DNA of 64,000 bases. Source: Salinicola halophilus (GTDB lineage Bacteria > Pseudomonadota > Gammaproteobacteria > Pseudomonadales > Halomonadaceae). The notes below the pieces were generated by a model. The model did not search any database and had not been told where the DNA came from. It saw nothing but the letters and a program-made list of their open reading frames with translations. The position numbers and the translations under genes are program-made. Below, piece by piece: positions 34,690-42,614 of the stretch; the stretch's first letter is position 1, and every line of letters begins with the position of its first letter. The stretch covers positions 258,236 through 322,235 of the forward strand of contig NZ_PZJV01000006.1 of assembly GCF_003206155.1 (NCBI RefSeq). The letters are read 5' to 3'.

Positions 34690-34725
34690 CCTAGCCTCGA
34701 CAGTCCGCCTAGCCCCGATAGTCCG
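34690..34725. repeat. 18-bp tandem duplication at the end of the GntR-type gene
   Basis: cctagcctcgacagtccg (34690-34707) and cctagccccgatagtccg (34708-34725) differ at two positions. The stop codon of the minus-strand regulator (34709-34711) lies inside the second unit, and the first unit lies just beyond it. Confidence 0.75.
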
Positions 34726-35377
34726 CATAGTCGCTCGCGAGCTTCTCGATGTTCTTCGCCATGTACGCCAGGTGGTGGCGCATGGCCGCGTCGGCCGCCG
34801 CTTCGTCGTTGCGTACGATGGCATCGACGATGGCGGCATGCTCATCGATCAGCGCGGGCGCGCGCTGGGTCGACAGGAAGAGCGTTCTGGCTCGGTTGAT
34901 GTGCAGCTGCACTGGATGCAGCATCTGCCAGACGCCGGGCTGGCCGGCGATCTCGGCGATTTGCTGGTGAAACGTCTCGTCGAGACGCTCCATCTCCTCG
35001 ATCGCCCGCCCCTGGTTAACCACCAGCCGCTGGTGGTCGAGACTGTGTTCGAGCGCTGGGTGGTGCTCGATGTGGCAGCGTCTGGCGGCATCCCGCACCA
35101 GCGCGCATTCCAGCTCAGCGCGGGCGTAGTGCGCCGCGCTGACGACGTCCGGGCGAATGGGCGCCACGTAGGTGCCACGCTGGGCGAGGATGTCCACGAG
35201 ACCGTCGTAGCGTAGCCGCATCAGCGCCTCGCGCACTGGGGTGCGGCTGATGCCGAACGCGTCCATCAGCGTTTTTTCGACGATTCGCTCACAGGGCTTC
35301 AGCGCCGTCGTGATGATCTGATCGCGAATCTTGAGATAGGCGTGGTCGCTGGCGAATCCTCGCGACGGGTCTGTCAT
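34709..35377 (-). CDS. GntR-family regulator with FCD domain
   Basis: 222 aa. An N-terminal winged HTH (about residues 12-75: KIRDQIITTALKPCERI, FGISRTPVREALMRL, LVDILAQRGTYVAPI) is followed by an all-helical FCD ligand domain with the usual H and D/E residues (DETFHQQIAE, HAAIVDAIVRNDEAAADAAMRHH). FCD regulators sense small carboxylic acids. Lying 98 bp downstream of an FMN hydroxy-acid dehydrogenase, it probably regulates that gene in response to a hydroxy acid. The ATG at 35377 fits the family; an upstream start at 35479 would overlap the dehydrogenase. Confidence 0.88.
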   Translation of the reverse strand: MTDPSRGFASDHAYLKIRDQIITTALKPCERIVEKTLMDAFGISRTPVREALMRLRYDGLVDILAQRGTYVAPIRPDVVSAAHYARAELECALVRDAARRCHIEHHPALEHSLDHQRLVVNQGRAIEEMERLDETFHQQIAEIAGQPGVWQMLHPVQLHINRARTLFLSTQRAPALIDEHAAIVDAIVRNDEAAADAAMRHHLAYMAKNIEKLASDYADYRG

Positions 35378-35475
35378 GCAAGCACTGCCTCGCTGTCGGT
35401 CAGGGCCAATTCGTTCGATGATGCGCTTTTCATGCCTGGCGCGATCCTGGGGCATGGGAAGGCGAACGGAAACCG

Positions 35476-36651
35476 TCAATGGCCCTCGCGAAGGAAGGCA
35501 TCATTCAGCTCCTGCAGGTGACGACAGCCCAGTAGACCGAGGTTGCGATCGAGCTCCGCCTGGAGCAGTCGCAGGGCGTGATCGACCCCGGGCTCGCCGC
35601 CGGCGCCGAGACCGTAGAGCGTCGCGCGCCCCAGCATGACGGCATCCGCCCCCAGCAGCCGGGCCTTGAGCACGTCGCTGCCGCGCCGGAAACCGCCGTC
35701 GAGCAGCAGGGTCATCTCGTCGCCTACGGCGGCACGCACCTCGCGCAGGATTTCCAGCGCGGAGACGGCGCCGTCCAGCTGCCGGCCGCCGTGGTTGGAG
35801 AGCACGATGCCGTCCATGCCCTCGGCGACCGCCTGACGGGCTTCTTCGACGCAGAGAATGCCCTTGATGAGCAGCTTGCCCGGCCAGCGCTCGCGCAGCC
35901 AGCGCATCTCCTTCCAGCTCAGCGACGGCATCAGGTGCTCACCGATGGCGGAGGCCGCGCCCTGAACCGAGTCGTCTCCCGGCGGCAAGAGATCGCCGAG
36001 GTTCTTGAAGGTGGGTATCCCGTCGGGATAGAGCACGTCCTTGATCCAGCTCGGTCGGGTCAGGGTATGCAGTTTGTTGTAGGTATCGAGCACCAGTGGG
36101 CGCGCGTAGTTGCGGGCATCCCACTCCCGGTTGCCGTAGATGGCGCTGTCCGTGGTGACGACCAGGGTGTCGTAACCCGCCGCGCGGCAGCGCTCGATCA
36201 GCGCCTCGACGTAGTCGCGATCGCGATAGAAGTAGATCTGCATCCAGTTCCAGCCCGACTCGACCGTTGCAATCTCCTCGAGGGAAGTGGTCGAGGCGTT
36301 GCTCAGGGTGAAGGGAATATCCTGCCGGGCCGCCGCCCGAGCCAGTTTCATGTCGCCGTCTTGGGTGATCATGCCGTTGAAGCCGGTGGGGCCGATGATC
36401 ATGGGCATGGCGATCTCTCGGCCCAGCACCCGCGCCGTGAGTGAGCGCTGACTGACGTCGGTGAGCGTTCTCGGCGTGAAACGATAGCGATCGAACACCG
36501 CCCGGTTGTTGGCGAGACTCACTTCGTCGTCCGCGCCGCCGTGGATGTACTCGTAGACGAAGTTGGGCAGGCGGCGGCGAGCGATTTCGGCAAGCTCGTC
36601 GATGTTCTTCGCGCGATCGAAGCGCCGACGCCGGGGTAGGACTCTTTTCAT
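35476..36651 (-). CDS. FMN-dependent alpha-hydroxy-acid dehydrogenase (LldD/mandelate dehydrogenase family)
   Basis: 391 aa TIM barrel. It oxidises an L-2-hydroxy acid (lactate, mandelate or similar) and passes electrons to quinone or oxygen. Family residues: QIYFYRDRDY at the substrate site, VVTTDSAIYGNRE, KGILCVEEA (FMN-binding Lys), SNHGGRQLDG (catalytic His and substrate Arg), and LLLDGGFRRGSDV plus LGRATLYG (FMN phosphate). The N-terminal LPNFVYEYIHGGADDE fits both lactate and mandelate enzymes, so the substrate is left open. A GntR-type regulator lies downstream and a palindrome (36801-36824) upstream. Confidence 0.9.
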   Translation of the reverse strand: MKRVLPRRRRFDRAKNIDELAEIARRRLPNFVYEYIHGGADDEVSLANNRAVFDRYRFTPRTLTDVSQRSLTARVLGREIAMPMIIGPTGFNGMITQDGDMKLARAAARQDIPFTLSNASTTSLEEIATVESGWNWMQIYFYRDRDYVEALIERCRAAGYDTLVVTTDSAIYGNREWDARNYARPLVLDTYNKLHTLTRPSWIKDVLYPDGIPTFKNLGDLLPPGDDSVQGAASAIGEHLMPSLSWKEMRWLRERWPGKLLIKGILCVEEARQAVAEGMDGIVLSNHGGRQLDGAVSALEILREVRAAVGDEMTLLLDGGFRRGSDVLKARLLGADAVMLGRATLYGLGAGGEPGVDHALRLLQAELDRNLGLLGCRHLQELNDAFLREGH

Positions 36652-37060
36652 GCCGTCTCCTGTTTCACGTGGTCTCTTGTTTCACGGCCAGGCGCTCGTC
36701 TGGCCAGTCATCGCCGCGACCCGAGCGATCCGGGGGGCGCGGCGGGGCGCCGCGTATCGGCAAATGCGCAGGGAGAACCGGGGTGCGAAATGCTGGCCTT
36801 GGCGACTGATATATTAGTATCGCCATGGTTCGCGACGTGAGAGACCTTGGTCGCATGGCGGTGATACCACGGCTTTCCGAGACGGGGCTTTAGCCACGCC
36901 ATAGTCGGATGCGACGTCTGCTGTAGCGAATGCGATCTTGTGGCGCGGGCGCTATTGACCCGAGCGCAAGGCGCCGTGACGCTGCTCGCGGGGGCCGCCG
37001 GACATGCCGCAGTGCGAGCCTGAATCGTCCGTGCGCCTCGGCGTTGTTGCGAGAGAAGCC
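36652..37060. other. Divergent intergenic region with candidate operator
   Basis: About 409 bp between the divergent dehydrogenase and AraC-type genes. It contains the direct repeat tgtttcacg (two copies around 36660 and 36678), the first continuing as TGTTTCACGTG, a half-match to parS. A 24-bp AT-centred palindrome lies at 36801-36824. No ORF here is convincing. No sigma-70 promoter is clear on either strand. Confidence 0.5.
36801..36824. promoter_or_regulatory. Candidate operator palindrome upstream of the hydroxy-acid dehydrogenase
   Basis: The 24-bp site has arms GGCGA and TCGCC around an ATAT centre (GGCGA-N5-ATAT-N5-TCGCC) and is the only AT-rich spot in the area. Size and symmetry suit a dimeric regulator such as the linked GntR/FCD protein. 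It is 150 bp upstream of the dehydrogenase start. Confidence 0.4.
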
Positions 37061-38134
37061 ATGCGAGACTCCTTCGAAAGCGTTCTGAAGCACAAGAACA
37101 TGACCCACCTGCGAAAGCGTGCGCCGAATGGCCGGTCGGGGGGGCGCCGAGCGGCGTTCGTGCTGCTCGACAACTTCTCGCTGATGGCCTTTACCGGGGC
37201 GGCGGACGCGCTGGTGACCGCCAATCTGATGGCGCCCTCGCCGCTGTACGACGTGAGCGTGGTCGGTGCCTCCGGGGCGCTGGTCACCAGCGACCTGGGG
37301 ATCGCCATCGCCACTGACTGCTCGCTCGCCGATCTCGACGTCAGCCGTCAGGACATTCTCGTGGTCTGCGGCGGGTTTCGCGTGCCGCTCACGAGCAACC
37401 CGGCGCTCAGGGCCAAACTGCGCAGCGCCGATGCCCGGGGCGCGCTGCTGGGCGGGCTCTGGAACGGAGCGTTCTTTCTGGCCGAAGCCGGCCTGCTCGA
37501 CGGCCACGACTGCGCGGTCCATCCCGACTCCCGCGCGACGCTGGCCGAACTCTTCCCCGCCGTAGGGCTATCGCATCGCTCCTACGTCGTCGAGCCCAGC
37601 CGAGTCACCTGTGCCGGCGCCAACAGCTCGCTGAGCATGATGCTCGACCTGATCCGCCACGACGGCGAAAGCGGGCTGGCAGAGGCGATCGACGAAGTCT
37701 TGAGCTGCGACAAGTCACGCGAACTGCTGGATGTCTCCGTGGTCGCCATCGACCGCAACCCGACGCTGCCGAATCCGCTCAAGACCGCGCTCTCGCTGAT
37801 GCACAACCACATCGAGGAGCCGCTGGAAGTGGAGGCGATCGCCCGGCGCGCCGGTGTCTCCCGGCGCCAGCTCGAGCGGCTCTTTCGCCAGCACGTCAAC
37901 GTCGGCCCGGCTCGCTACTATCTCGAACTGCGGCTGACCCACGCCCGTCAGCTGTTGCAGCAGACCAATCGCACCGCCACGGACATCGCCATTGCCAGCG
38001 GTTTCGTCAGCATCACCCACTTTCGCAACTGCTTCCGCGAGTTCTTCCACCTCACCCCCGGCGAGTTCCGTCGCCGCCAGGCCGGTCAGTCCGCCCTTCG
38101 CGACACCGCCCTCGGCATCGTTTCGAGCCAGTGA
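37061..38134 (+). CDS. GlxA-type AraC-family regulator with DJ-1/PfpI-like domain (GbdR/ArgR-like)
   Basis: 357 aa from the ATG at 37061. The N-terminal DJ-1/PfpI-like sensor (about residues 30-190: AAFVLLDNFSLMAFTGAADAL, ILVVCGGFRV, AHPDSR-like AVHPDSRATL) is followed by a two-HTH AraC domain (about 250-345: VEAIARRAGVSRRQLERLF, ATDIAIASGFVSITHFRNCFREFF). Relatives include GbdR (glycine betaine), CdhR (carnitine) and ArgR of Pseudomonas. It may therefore control quaternary-amine or amino-acid catabolism; the ligand is not determined. An ATG at 37004 is an alternative start with no better Shine-Dalgarno. The stop lies inside a tandem repeat. Confidence 0.85.
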   Translation: MRDSFESVLKHKNMTHLRKRAPNGRSGGRRAAFVLLDNFSLMAFTGAADALVTANLMAPSPLYDVSVVGASGALVTSDLGIAIATDCSLADLDVSRQDILVVCGGFRVPLTSNPALRAKLRSADARGALLGGLWNGAFFLAEAGLLDGHDCAVHPDSRATLAELFPAVGLSHRSYVVEPSRVTCAGANSSLSMMLDLIRHDGESGLAEAIDEVLSCDKSRELLDVSVVAIDRNPTLPNPLKTALSLMHNHIEEPLEVEAIARRAGVSRRQLERLFRQHVNVGPARYYLELRLTHARQLLQQTNRTATDIAIASGFVSITHFRNCFREFFHLTPGEFRRRQAGQSALRDTALGIVSSQ

Positions 38135-38186
38135 ACGCTGTCCCGTGCCAGTCAGCGCTGTCTCGTGCGAGTCGGCGCCGCGGCGC
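38127..38186. repeat. Three 20-bp tandem repeats spanning a stop codon
   Basis: Units 38127-38146 and 38147-38166 share 16 or more positions; the third (38167-38186) is degenerate. The AraC-type gene's TGA (38132-38134) falls in the first unit, and the array fills the space to the convergent znuB stop at 38191. Confidence 0.7.
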
Positions 38187-38190
38187 TGCG

Positions 38191-38988
38191 TCACGCGAAG
38201 CGCCGGGTCAGACGGCTCAGCGCATAGCAGCCGAAACTCAGCGCACCGATGCACGACGACGCCGGCAGATTGGCGTAGTAGGAGAGCACCAGTCCGCCCA
38301 GTGACTGAGTGAGCGCAAGTGCCGCGGTGAGGGCGAGCCCCGCGCCGATTCGCGGACACCACGCCTGCGCCGCCGCGGCGGGTCCGATGAAGATGGCAAA
38401 GCTCAGCAGCGAGCCGATCACCGGCACCGCGATGGCCGCCGCCGCACCCACCAGCAGTAGAAAGAGCGTATCGATCGTCCTTACCGGGATACCACGGGCC
38501 CGTGCCGCCTCAGGGTTGAGACTGGCGAAGCGCAGCGGGCGAAAGAGCGTGGCGAGCCCCCCGAGCAGCACCAGGGAGACGACGACGATCCAGCGGATCT
38601 GGTCGGCATCGATGCCGAAGACGCTGCCGAAGAGAATCCCGATGGCCGCATTGGCGTTGGCGCTGTAGAGATTGATGAACAGCGCGCCGAGCCCCAGCGA
38701 GAACATCAGGATCATGCCCACGCTGATGTCGCGTTCGCCCATTTCGCGCCCCGTCAGGGCCATCACCAGCGCCGCTCCCATCACGAAGACGAGCAGCCCC
38801 AGCATCGGTTCCGCGCCGATCAACGAGGCGCCAGCGGCACCGGCAAAACCGATGTTGCTGAGCGCATGGGAGGCGAATGCCTGGCGACGGAGTACGACGA
38901 AATAGCCTACCAGCGAGCCCATCAGGGCGATGGCGGTAGTGGCGACGAAAGCGTGGCGCATGAAAGCGAACTGCAGAAATTCGGGCAT
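38191..38988 (-). CDS. znuB: Zinc ABC transporter permease ZnuB
   Basis: 265 aa, about eight membrane segments, ABC-3 family. The N-terminal FMRHAFVATTAIALMGSLVGYFVVLRRQAFASHALSNIGF region (described here in parts) and GSLLSFAIFIGPAAAAQ are typical of Zn/Mn permeases. It is the last gene of the znuA-znuC-znuB set, starting 83 bp after znuC. Zinc rather than manganese is inferred from the Zur-like box before znuA. Confidence 0.85.
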   Translation of the reverse strand: MPEFLQFAFMRHAFVATTAIALMGSLVGYFVVLRRQAFASHALSNIGFAGAAGASLIGAEPMLGLLVFVMGAALVMALTGREMGERDISVGMILMFSLGLGALFINLYSANANAAIGILFGSVFGIDADQIRWIVVVSLVLLGGLATLFRPLRFASLNPEAARARGIPVRTIDTLFLLLVGAAAAIAVPVIGSLLSFAIFIGPAAAAQAWCPRIGAGLALTAALALTQSLGGLVLSYYANLPASSCIGALSFGCYALSRLTRRFA

Positions 38989-39071
38989 GGGCGATCAACC
39001 GACGTGACACCGGCCGTCGTGCGGCCGGCCGAAAGAATATAGGCGTGAGGAGCGTGGATGCGCGTGACGTG

Positions 39072-39899
39072 CTAACCGGCCTCGGCCAGCGGCGAGGTCT
39101 GGCCACCCTCGAAGACGAAGCGCCGCCCGCTGTCGCGGATGACCCGCATCGGCGTGCCATAGAGCTCGCTCAGCGTTGCCTCGCAGAGGATCTCGTCGAC
39201 GCGGCCGATACATCCGCGCCCATGCGCCAGATAGAGCACGCGATCGCAGGCACCGAGTACGGGATTGACGTCATGGGTGCTGAAGATCACCGCGATACCA
39301 CGCTCGGTGAGACGCCTCGCCACCGAGACGACCCAGTCGCGCGCGGCGGGGTCGAGCTGAGAGAGCGGCTCGTCGAGCAAGATCAGGCGCGGACGGTTGA
39401 CCAGCGCCTGGGCGATGAGCAGCCGCTGGCGCTGACCGCCGGAGAGCGTCGATAGCCGCCGGTCGGCGAGGTTCCCGGCACCGACGGTGTCGAGTGCGGC
39501 GTCCACCGCGTCGCGCGCCCGACGGCGTGCCCGGGGCAACGCCACGCCGAACCGGTGCGATTCGAATGCTGCGCTGACGAACTCACGGCCGACCAGCGCG
39601 TCGTCATGGGCGAATTGGGACGCCTGTGGCACGTAGGCGATCTGGCGCCGCATTCGTCGCGGCTTTTCGCCCATCACCCGCAGTACGCCGTTGCGCGGGG
39701 CGATCAGCCCCAGGATCGACTCGAACAGCGTGGTCTTGCCGGCCCCGTTGGGACCGACCAGCGCCGTGAAGCTCCCCGGCTCGATACGAAACGACAGTCC
39801 TGAGAGAGCCGGATCGCCGCCCTTGCCGACGGCGATGCCGCGTGCCTCTACCGCGGCCGATATCGGGTTGTCAGCCACGCTCGGCGCTGCCCTTGGCAT
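39072..39899 (-). CDS. znuC: Zinc ABC transporter ATP-binding protein ZnuC
   Basis: 275 aa. Walker A GPNGAGKTT, Q-loop YVPQAS, signature LSGGQRQR, Walker B LILLDEPLSQLD and H-loop FSTHDVNPVLGA are present. It powers metal uptake with ZnuA and ZnuB. The ATG at 39899 overlaps the end of znuA by 29 nt; a GTG at 39878 would overlap by only 8 nt and is equally possible. Either way the genes are coupled. Confidence 0.87.
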   Translation of the reverse strand: MPRAAPSVADNPISAAVEARGIAVGKGGDPALSGLSFRIEPGSFTALVGPNGAGKTTLFESILGLIAPRNGVLRVMGEKPRRMRRQIAYVPQASQFAHDDALVGREFVSAAFESHRFGVALPRARRRARDAVDAALDTVGAGNLADRRLSTLSGGQRQRLLIAQALVNRPRLILLDEPLSQLDPAARDWVVSVARRLTERGIAVIFSTHDVNPVLGACDRVLYLAHGRGCIGRVDEILCEATLSELYGTPMRVIRDSGRRFVFEGGQTSPLAEAG

Positions 39900-40767
39900 C
39901 GTCCAGCGCCGTGTGGATCGCCTCGAGCTGACGAATCTGCCACTCGGCGTAGTTCTCGCCGTGCAGCGGAATCGCACTGACCCCGACCACTGGCAGACCG
40001 GCTTTCTCGGCGGTACCGACCTGGCTCTCGGTGAGCCGGTTGTGCACCTGCTGGTTGTAGATCAGCAGATCCACCGCGCGGGATTCGAGCGCCTGAGTGA
40101 AGGTCGCCACCTGGCGAGCGCTCGGCTGATGGTTGCCCATCGACGCGAACTGGATGTCGTGAAACCGGTCCTGATAGCCGAGCAGGTCGATCATGTAGCT
40201 GTAGACCGGAACGGTCGCGGTCACGCTGAGATTGGGGTAATCCGCGATCAGCGCCTGAACGGCAGCGTAGATCGGCGCCAGTTCTTGCTGGAAAGATGCC
40301 AGATTGTCGCGATAGTCCTCGGCGTTGTCGGGGTCGATGGCTTCGAGTGCCGAGGCGACGCGGCTCGCCGTCGCCAGCATGATGCGCGGTGAATAGAACA
40401 GATGCGGATTCTCGTCGGCCATGACCAAGTGGCTGCCCGCCTCGCTGGCCCGCACGACCCGGCGATCTTCACTGTCGGTGCTTTCGAGCAGCGGCTCCAT
40501 CCAGCCGTCGAAGCCCAGGCCGTTCAATACCACGAGATCGGCCTGATGCAGATCTCTGGCGATCTGTGGATCGGCGCGAAAGGCATGCGGATTCACCTCG
40601 GGGCTATCGAGTAGCGAGATCACCTCGACGTGATCGCCGCCGAGGGTCTCGATCATGCTGGCGTAGCTGCTCTCGGCCGCTACGGCGTTTACCGTTGCCG
40701 AGGCCGGCTGTGTCATGAATGCGGCTGCGAACAGTAGCCCCAGCGTGGGAAGTCTTGGAAAGAACAT
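39871..40767 (-). CDS. znuA: Periplasmic zinc-binding protein ZnuA (cluster A-I)
   Basis: 298 aa. A Sec signal (FFPRLPTLGLLFAAAFMTQPASA) covers residues 2-24. The metal-site regions include EVNPHAFRADP (first His), ENPHLFYSP, and MGNHQPSARQVATF, as in ZnuA/TroA proteins. The His/Asp-rich loop of many Gram-negative ZnuA proteins is absent. The ATG at 40767 was chosen because it begins the signal peptide; the upstream in-frame extension crosses the Zur box. First gene of znuA-znuC-znuB. Confidence 0.85.
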   Translation of the reverse strand: MFFPRLPTLGLLFAAAFMTQPASATVNAVAAESSYASMIETLGGDHVEVISLLDSPEVNPHAFRADPQIARDLHQADLVVLNGLGFDGWMEPLLESTDSEDRRVVRASEAGSHLVMADENPHLFYSPRIMLATASRVASALEAIDPDNAEDYRDNLASFQQELAPIYAAVQALIADYPNLSVTATVPVYSYMIDLLGYQDRFHDIQFASMGNHQPSARQVATFTQALESRAVDLLIYNQQVHNRLTESQVGTAEKAGLPVVGVSAIPLHGENYAEWQIRQLEAIHTALDDAKGSAERG

Positions 40768-40814
40768 GGGATGGGCCCGAAGCAATGAGTCAAAAATCAG
40801 CGGTTGAATATATA

Positions 40815-40829
40815 CGTTATAACATAACA
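40815..40829. promoter_or_regulatory. Zur box upstream of znuA
   Basis: CGTTATAACATAACA matches 13 of 14 defined positions of the gammaproteobacterial Zur core TGTTATANTATAACA if one central and the first base are allowed to vary (12-13 depending on the consensus used). It lies 48 bp upstream of the znuA start in an AT-rich pocket, as expected for zinc-dependent repression. Confidence 0.72.
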
Positions 40830-40910
40830 AAAAAAGAGGCAGGCTACATTCGCTGCCGTTCTCGATGGGCTTTCTTCGGTAGCTTGTTTTCCTCGACGCA
40901 CCGACTCGGG

Positions 40911-41843
40911 CTAGCCCGCCGGCCACCTCGCCTCGGTAAGCTCGCAGGAGACGTCCCACAGCCGGTCTTCCACTGTACGATCCTGCGCCGACTGACTGCG
41001 GTGGGCGCGCTTCGGGGCTCCCTTGGTTTCGCTGAAACCATCCGGGCCGAAGTAATCGCCGTTGTCGACACCATCGCTAAGGGCGGCATGCAGGGTCGGT
41101 CGTGCCCCGGCGGCGGCGGACTGGCTCACCAGTGGCATCACCAGTTTGAAGACCTGCCCCACCAGCGCGCGGCTCTTGACGCCGGTGTCGAAGAGCGCGG
41201 TGCGCGAAAGCCCCGGGTGCGCCGCTGCGCTGAGCACGCCCCAGCCGTGTTTTTCGCTGCGTCGGGCGAGCGCTTGAGCGAACAGCAGCATCGCCAGTTT
41301 GGACTGGCGGTAGGCGCGCCACGGGTCGTAGCGGTGACTGGCATCCAGATCGTCGAAGTCGATGGCTGCGCTGCGATGGGCGAGACTCGACAGCTGTACC
41401 ACCCGCGGGGCGCTGGCGGCCTGCAGCTGCGGCATCAGCAGGCTGGTGAGCAGGAAATGGCCCAGATAGTTGACCCCGAACTGACGCTCGACGCCGTCTT
41501 CGGTGCGCTCGCGCTGTGGCAGCGCCATGATGCCGGCGTTGTTGATCAGCCGATCGAGCACGGTGTCTTCACGGCGAAACGTCTCGGCGAATTCGCGGAC
41601 CGAGGCGAGGCTGTCCAGGTCGAGCAGCGCGAAGCGCACCTCGGCCCCAGGGTGCTGCCGGCGGATCGCCTGACAGGCGAGCTTGCCCTTCTCCGGGTTG
41701 CGCCCGGCCACGACGACTCGGTAGCCCGCCCCGACGAGCCCCTTGGCGGTTTCGAGGCCGAGCCCGGCGGTGGCGCCGGTGACCACCGCGAGCGGCGTGT
41801 GGGACGGCTGGAATGAGTGGGTGACTTCGTCCGGTATCGGCAT
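40911..41843 (-). CDS. Short-chain dehydrogenase/reductase (retinol-dehydrogenase-like)
   Basis: 310 aa. A Rossmann fold starts with VTGATAGLGLETA (TGxxxGxG), then NNAGIMALP, and the catalytic YRQSK (YxxxK). It resembles the NADP-type 'WW-domain oxidoreductase/protochlorophyllide reductase-like' group, with AAHPGLSRT after the active site. The substrate is unknown. The ATG at 41843 has GGAGCG upstream. Its stop is 82 bp before the Zur box; it is a separate unit from znuA. Confidence 0.85.
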   Translation of the reverse strand: MPIPDEVTHSFQPSHTPLAVVTGATAGLGLETAKGLVGAGYRVVVAGRNPEKGKLACQAIRRQHPGAEVRFALLDLDSLASVREFAETFRREDTVLDRLINNAGIMALPQRERTEDGVERQFGVNYLGHFLLTSLLMPQLQAASAPRVVQLSSLAHRSAAIDFDDLDASHRYDPWRAYRQSKLAMLLFAQALARRSEKHGWGVLSAAAHPGLSRTALFDTGVKSRALVGQVFKLVMPLVSQSAAAGARPTLHAALSDGVDNGDYFGPDGFSETKGAPKRAHRSQSAQDRTVEDRLWDVSCELTEARWPAG

Positions 41844-42039
41844 CGCGACGCTCCGTTGTGACAGGGCCTTTTTGACACGACCGTTTCGGTATGGCGGTTT
41901 TGAATGGGCCGCGCGCACGACGGCGGCGCGTGCGGCGCTCGGGATCTATGGTGAATGACGCACCGACACGGTGGCGTGGCGAAAAACGCCCGCCTTCCCG
42001 TGTCGAAACAAGATAGCCGAACGACGAGGAGGGCGACGA

Positions 42040-42585
42040 ATGGCGACGAGAAGTCTGATCGGGCGCAGTTGGGGAATGTTGCTGGCGTTCGGCGTGATCG
42101 CCGTGATCTTCGGGCTGATCGCGATCTTTCGCCCGTTGGGGGCGATCGCCGCGCTCACCTGGATCATGGGACTGCTGGCCCTGGCGGAGGGCGTGGCCAC
42201 CCTCTACATGGTGGCAACGGACTACCGTGGCGCGGGTCGGCGCTGGCTGGTGGCCTACGGGGTGATTTCGCTGCTGTTCGGTCTGCTGGCGCTGTTCGAC
42301 CCGCTCTCGCTGGCCAGCGCTTTACTGGTACTGGTGGGGCTCTGGTTGATCGTCGCCGGGGTCTACCGGCTGCTGCTGGGGCTCCGTCTTCGCCGCGGCG
42401 TACCCGGCGAGGGCTGGACCGTGCTCAGCGGCGTACTGGCGCTGGCGCTCGGTATTCTGCTGGTGGTGAGCCCGCTGAGCGGTCTGGTCGCCACCGCGTT
42501 CTGGATCGGCATCGTCGCGCTGCTCTACGGCGTCGTTCAGATCATCGCTGCGCTCCAGATGCGCCAACGCTCTGCCGGCGCCTGA
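42040..42585 (+). CDS. HdeD-like membrane protein (DUF308)
   Basis: 181 aa with six hydrophobic segments arranged as three helical pairs (SWGMLLAFGVIAVIFGLIAIF, LTWIMGLLALAEGVATLYMV, and similar repeats). This matches the DUF308/HdeD family, linked to acid resistance in E. coli. Function here is not established. A strong GAGGAGGG precedes the ATG at 42040. Convergent with mltA. Confidence 0.85.
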   Translation: MATRSLIGRSWGMLLAFGVIAVIFGLIAIFRPLGAIAALTWIMGLLALAEGVATLYMVATDYRGAGRRWLVAYGVISLLFGLLALFDPLSLASALLVLVGLWLIVAGVYRLLLGLRLRRGVPGEGWTVLSGVLALALGILLVVSPLSGLVATAFWIGIVALLYGVVQIIAALQMRQRSAGA

Positions 42586-42614
42586 CAAGCACGCCGTACT
42601 CTCGAGTCCGTCGG

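Noticed and set aside
34621..34694. Short ORF following the MFS gene
   Set aside because: It ends in the intergenic region with no Shine-Dalgarno or recognisable product.
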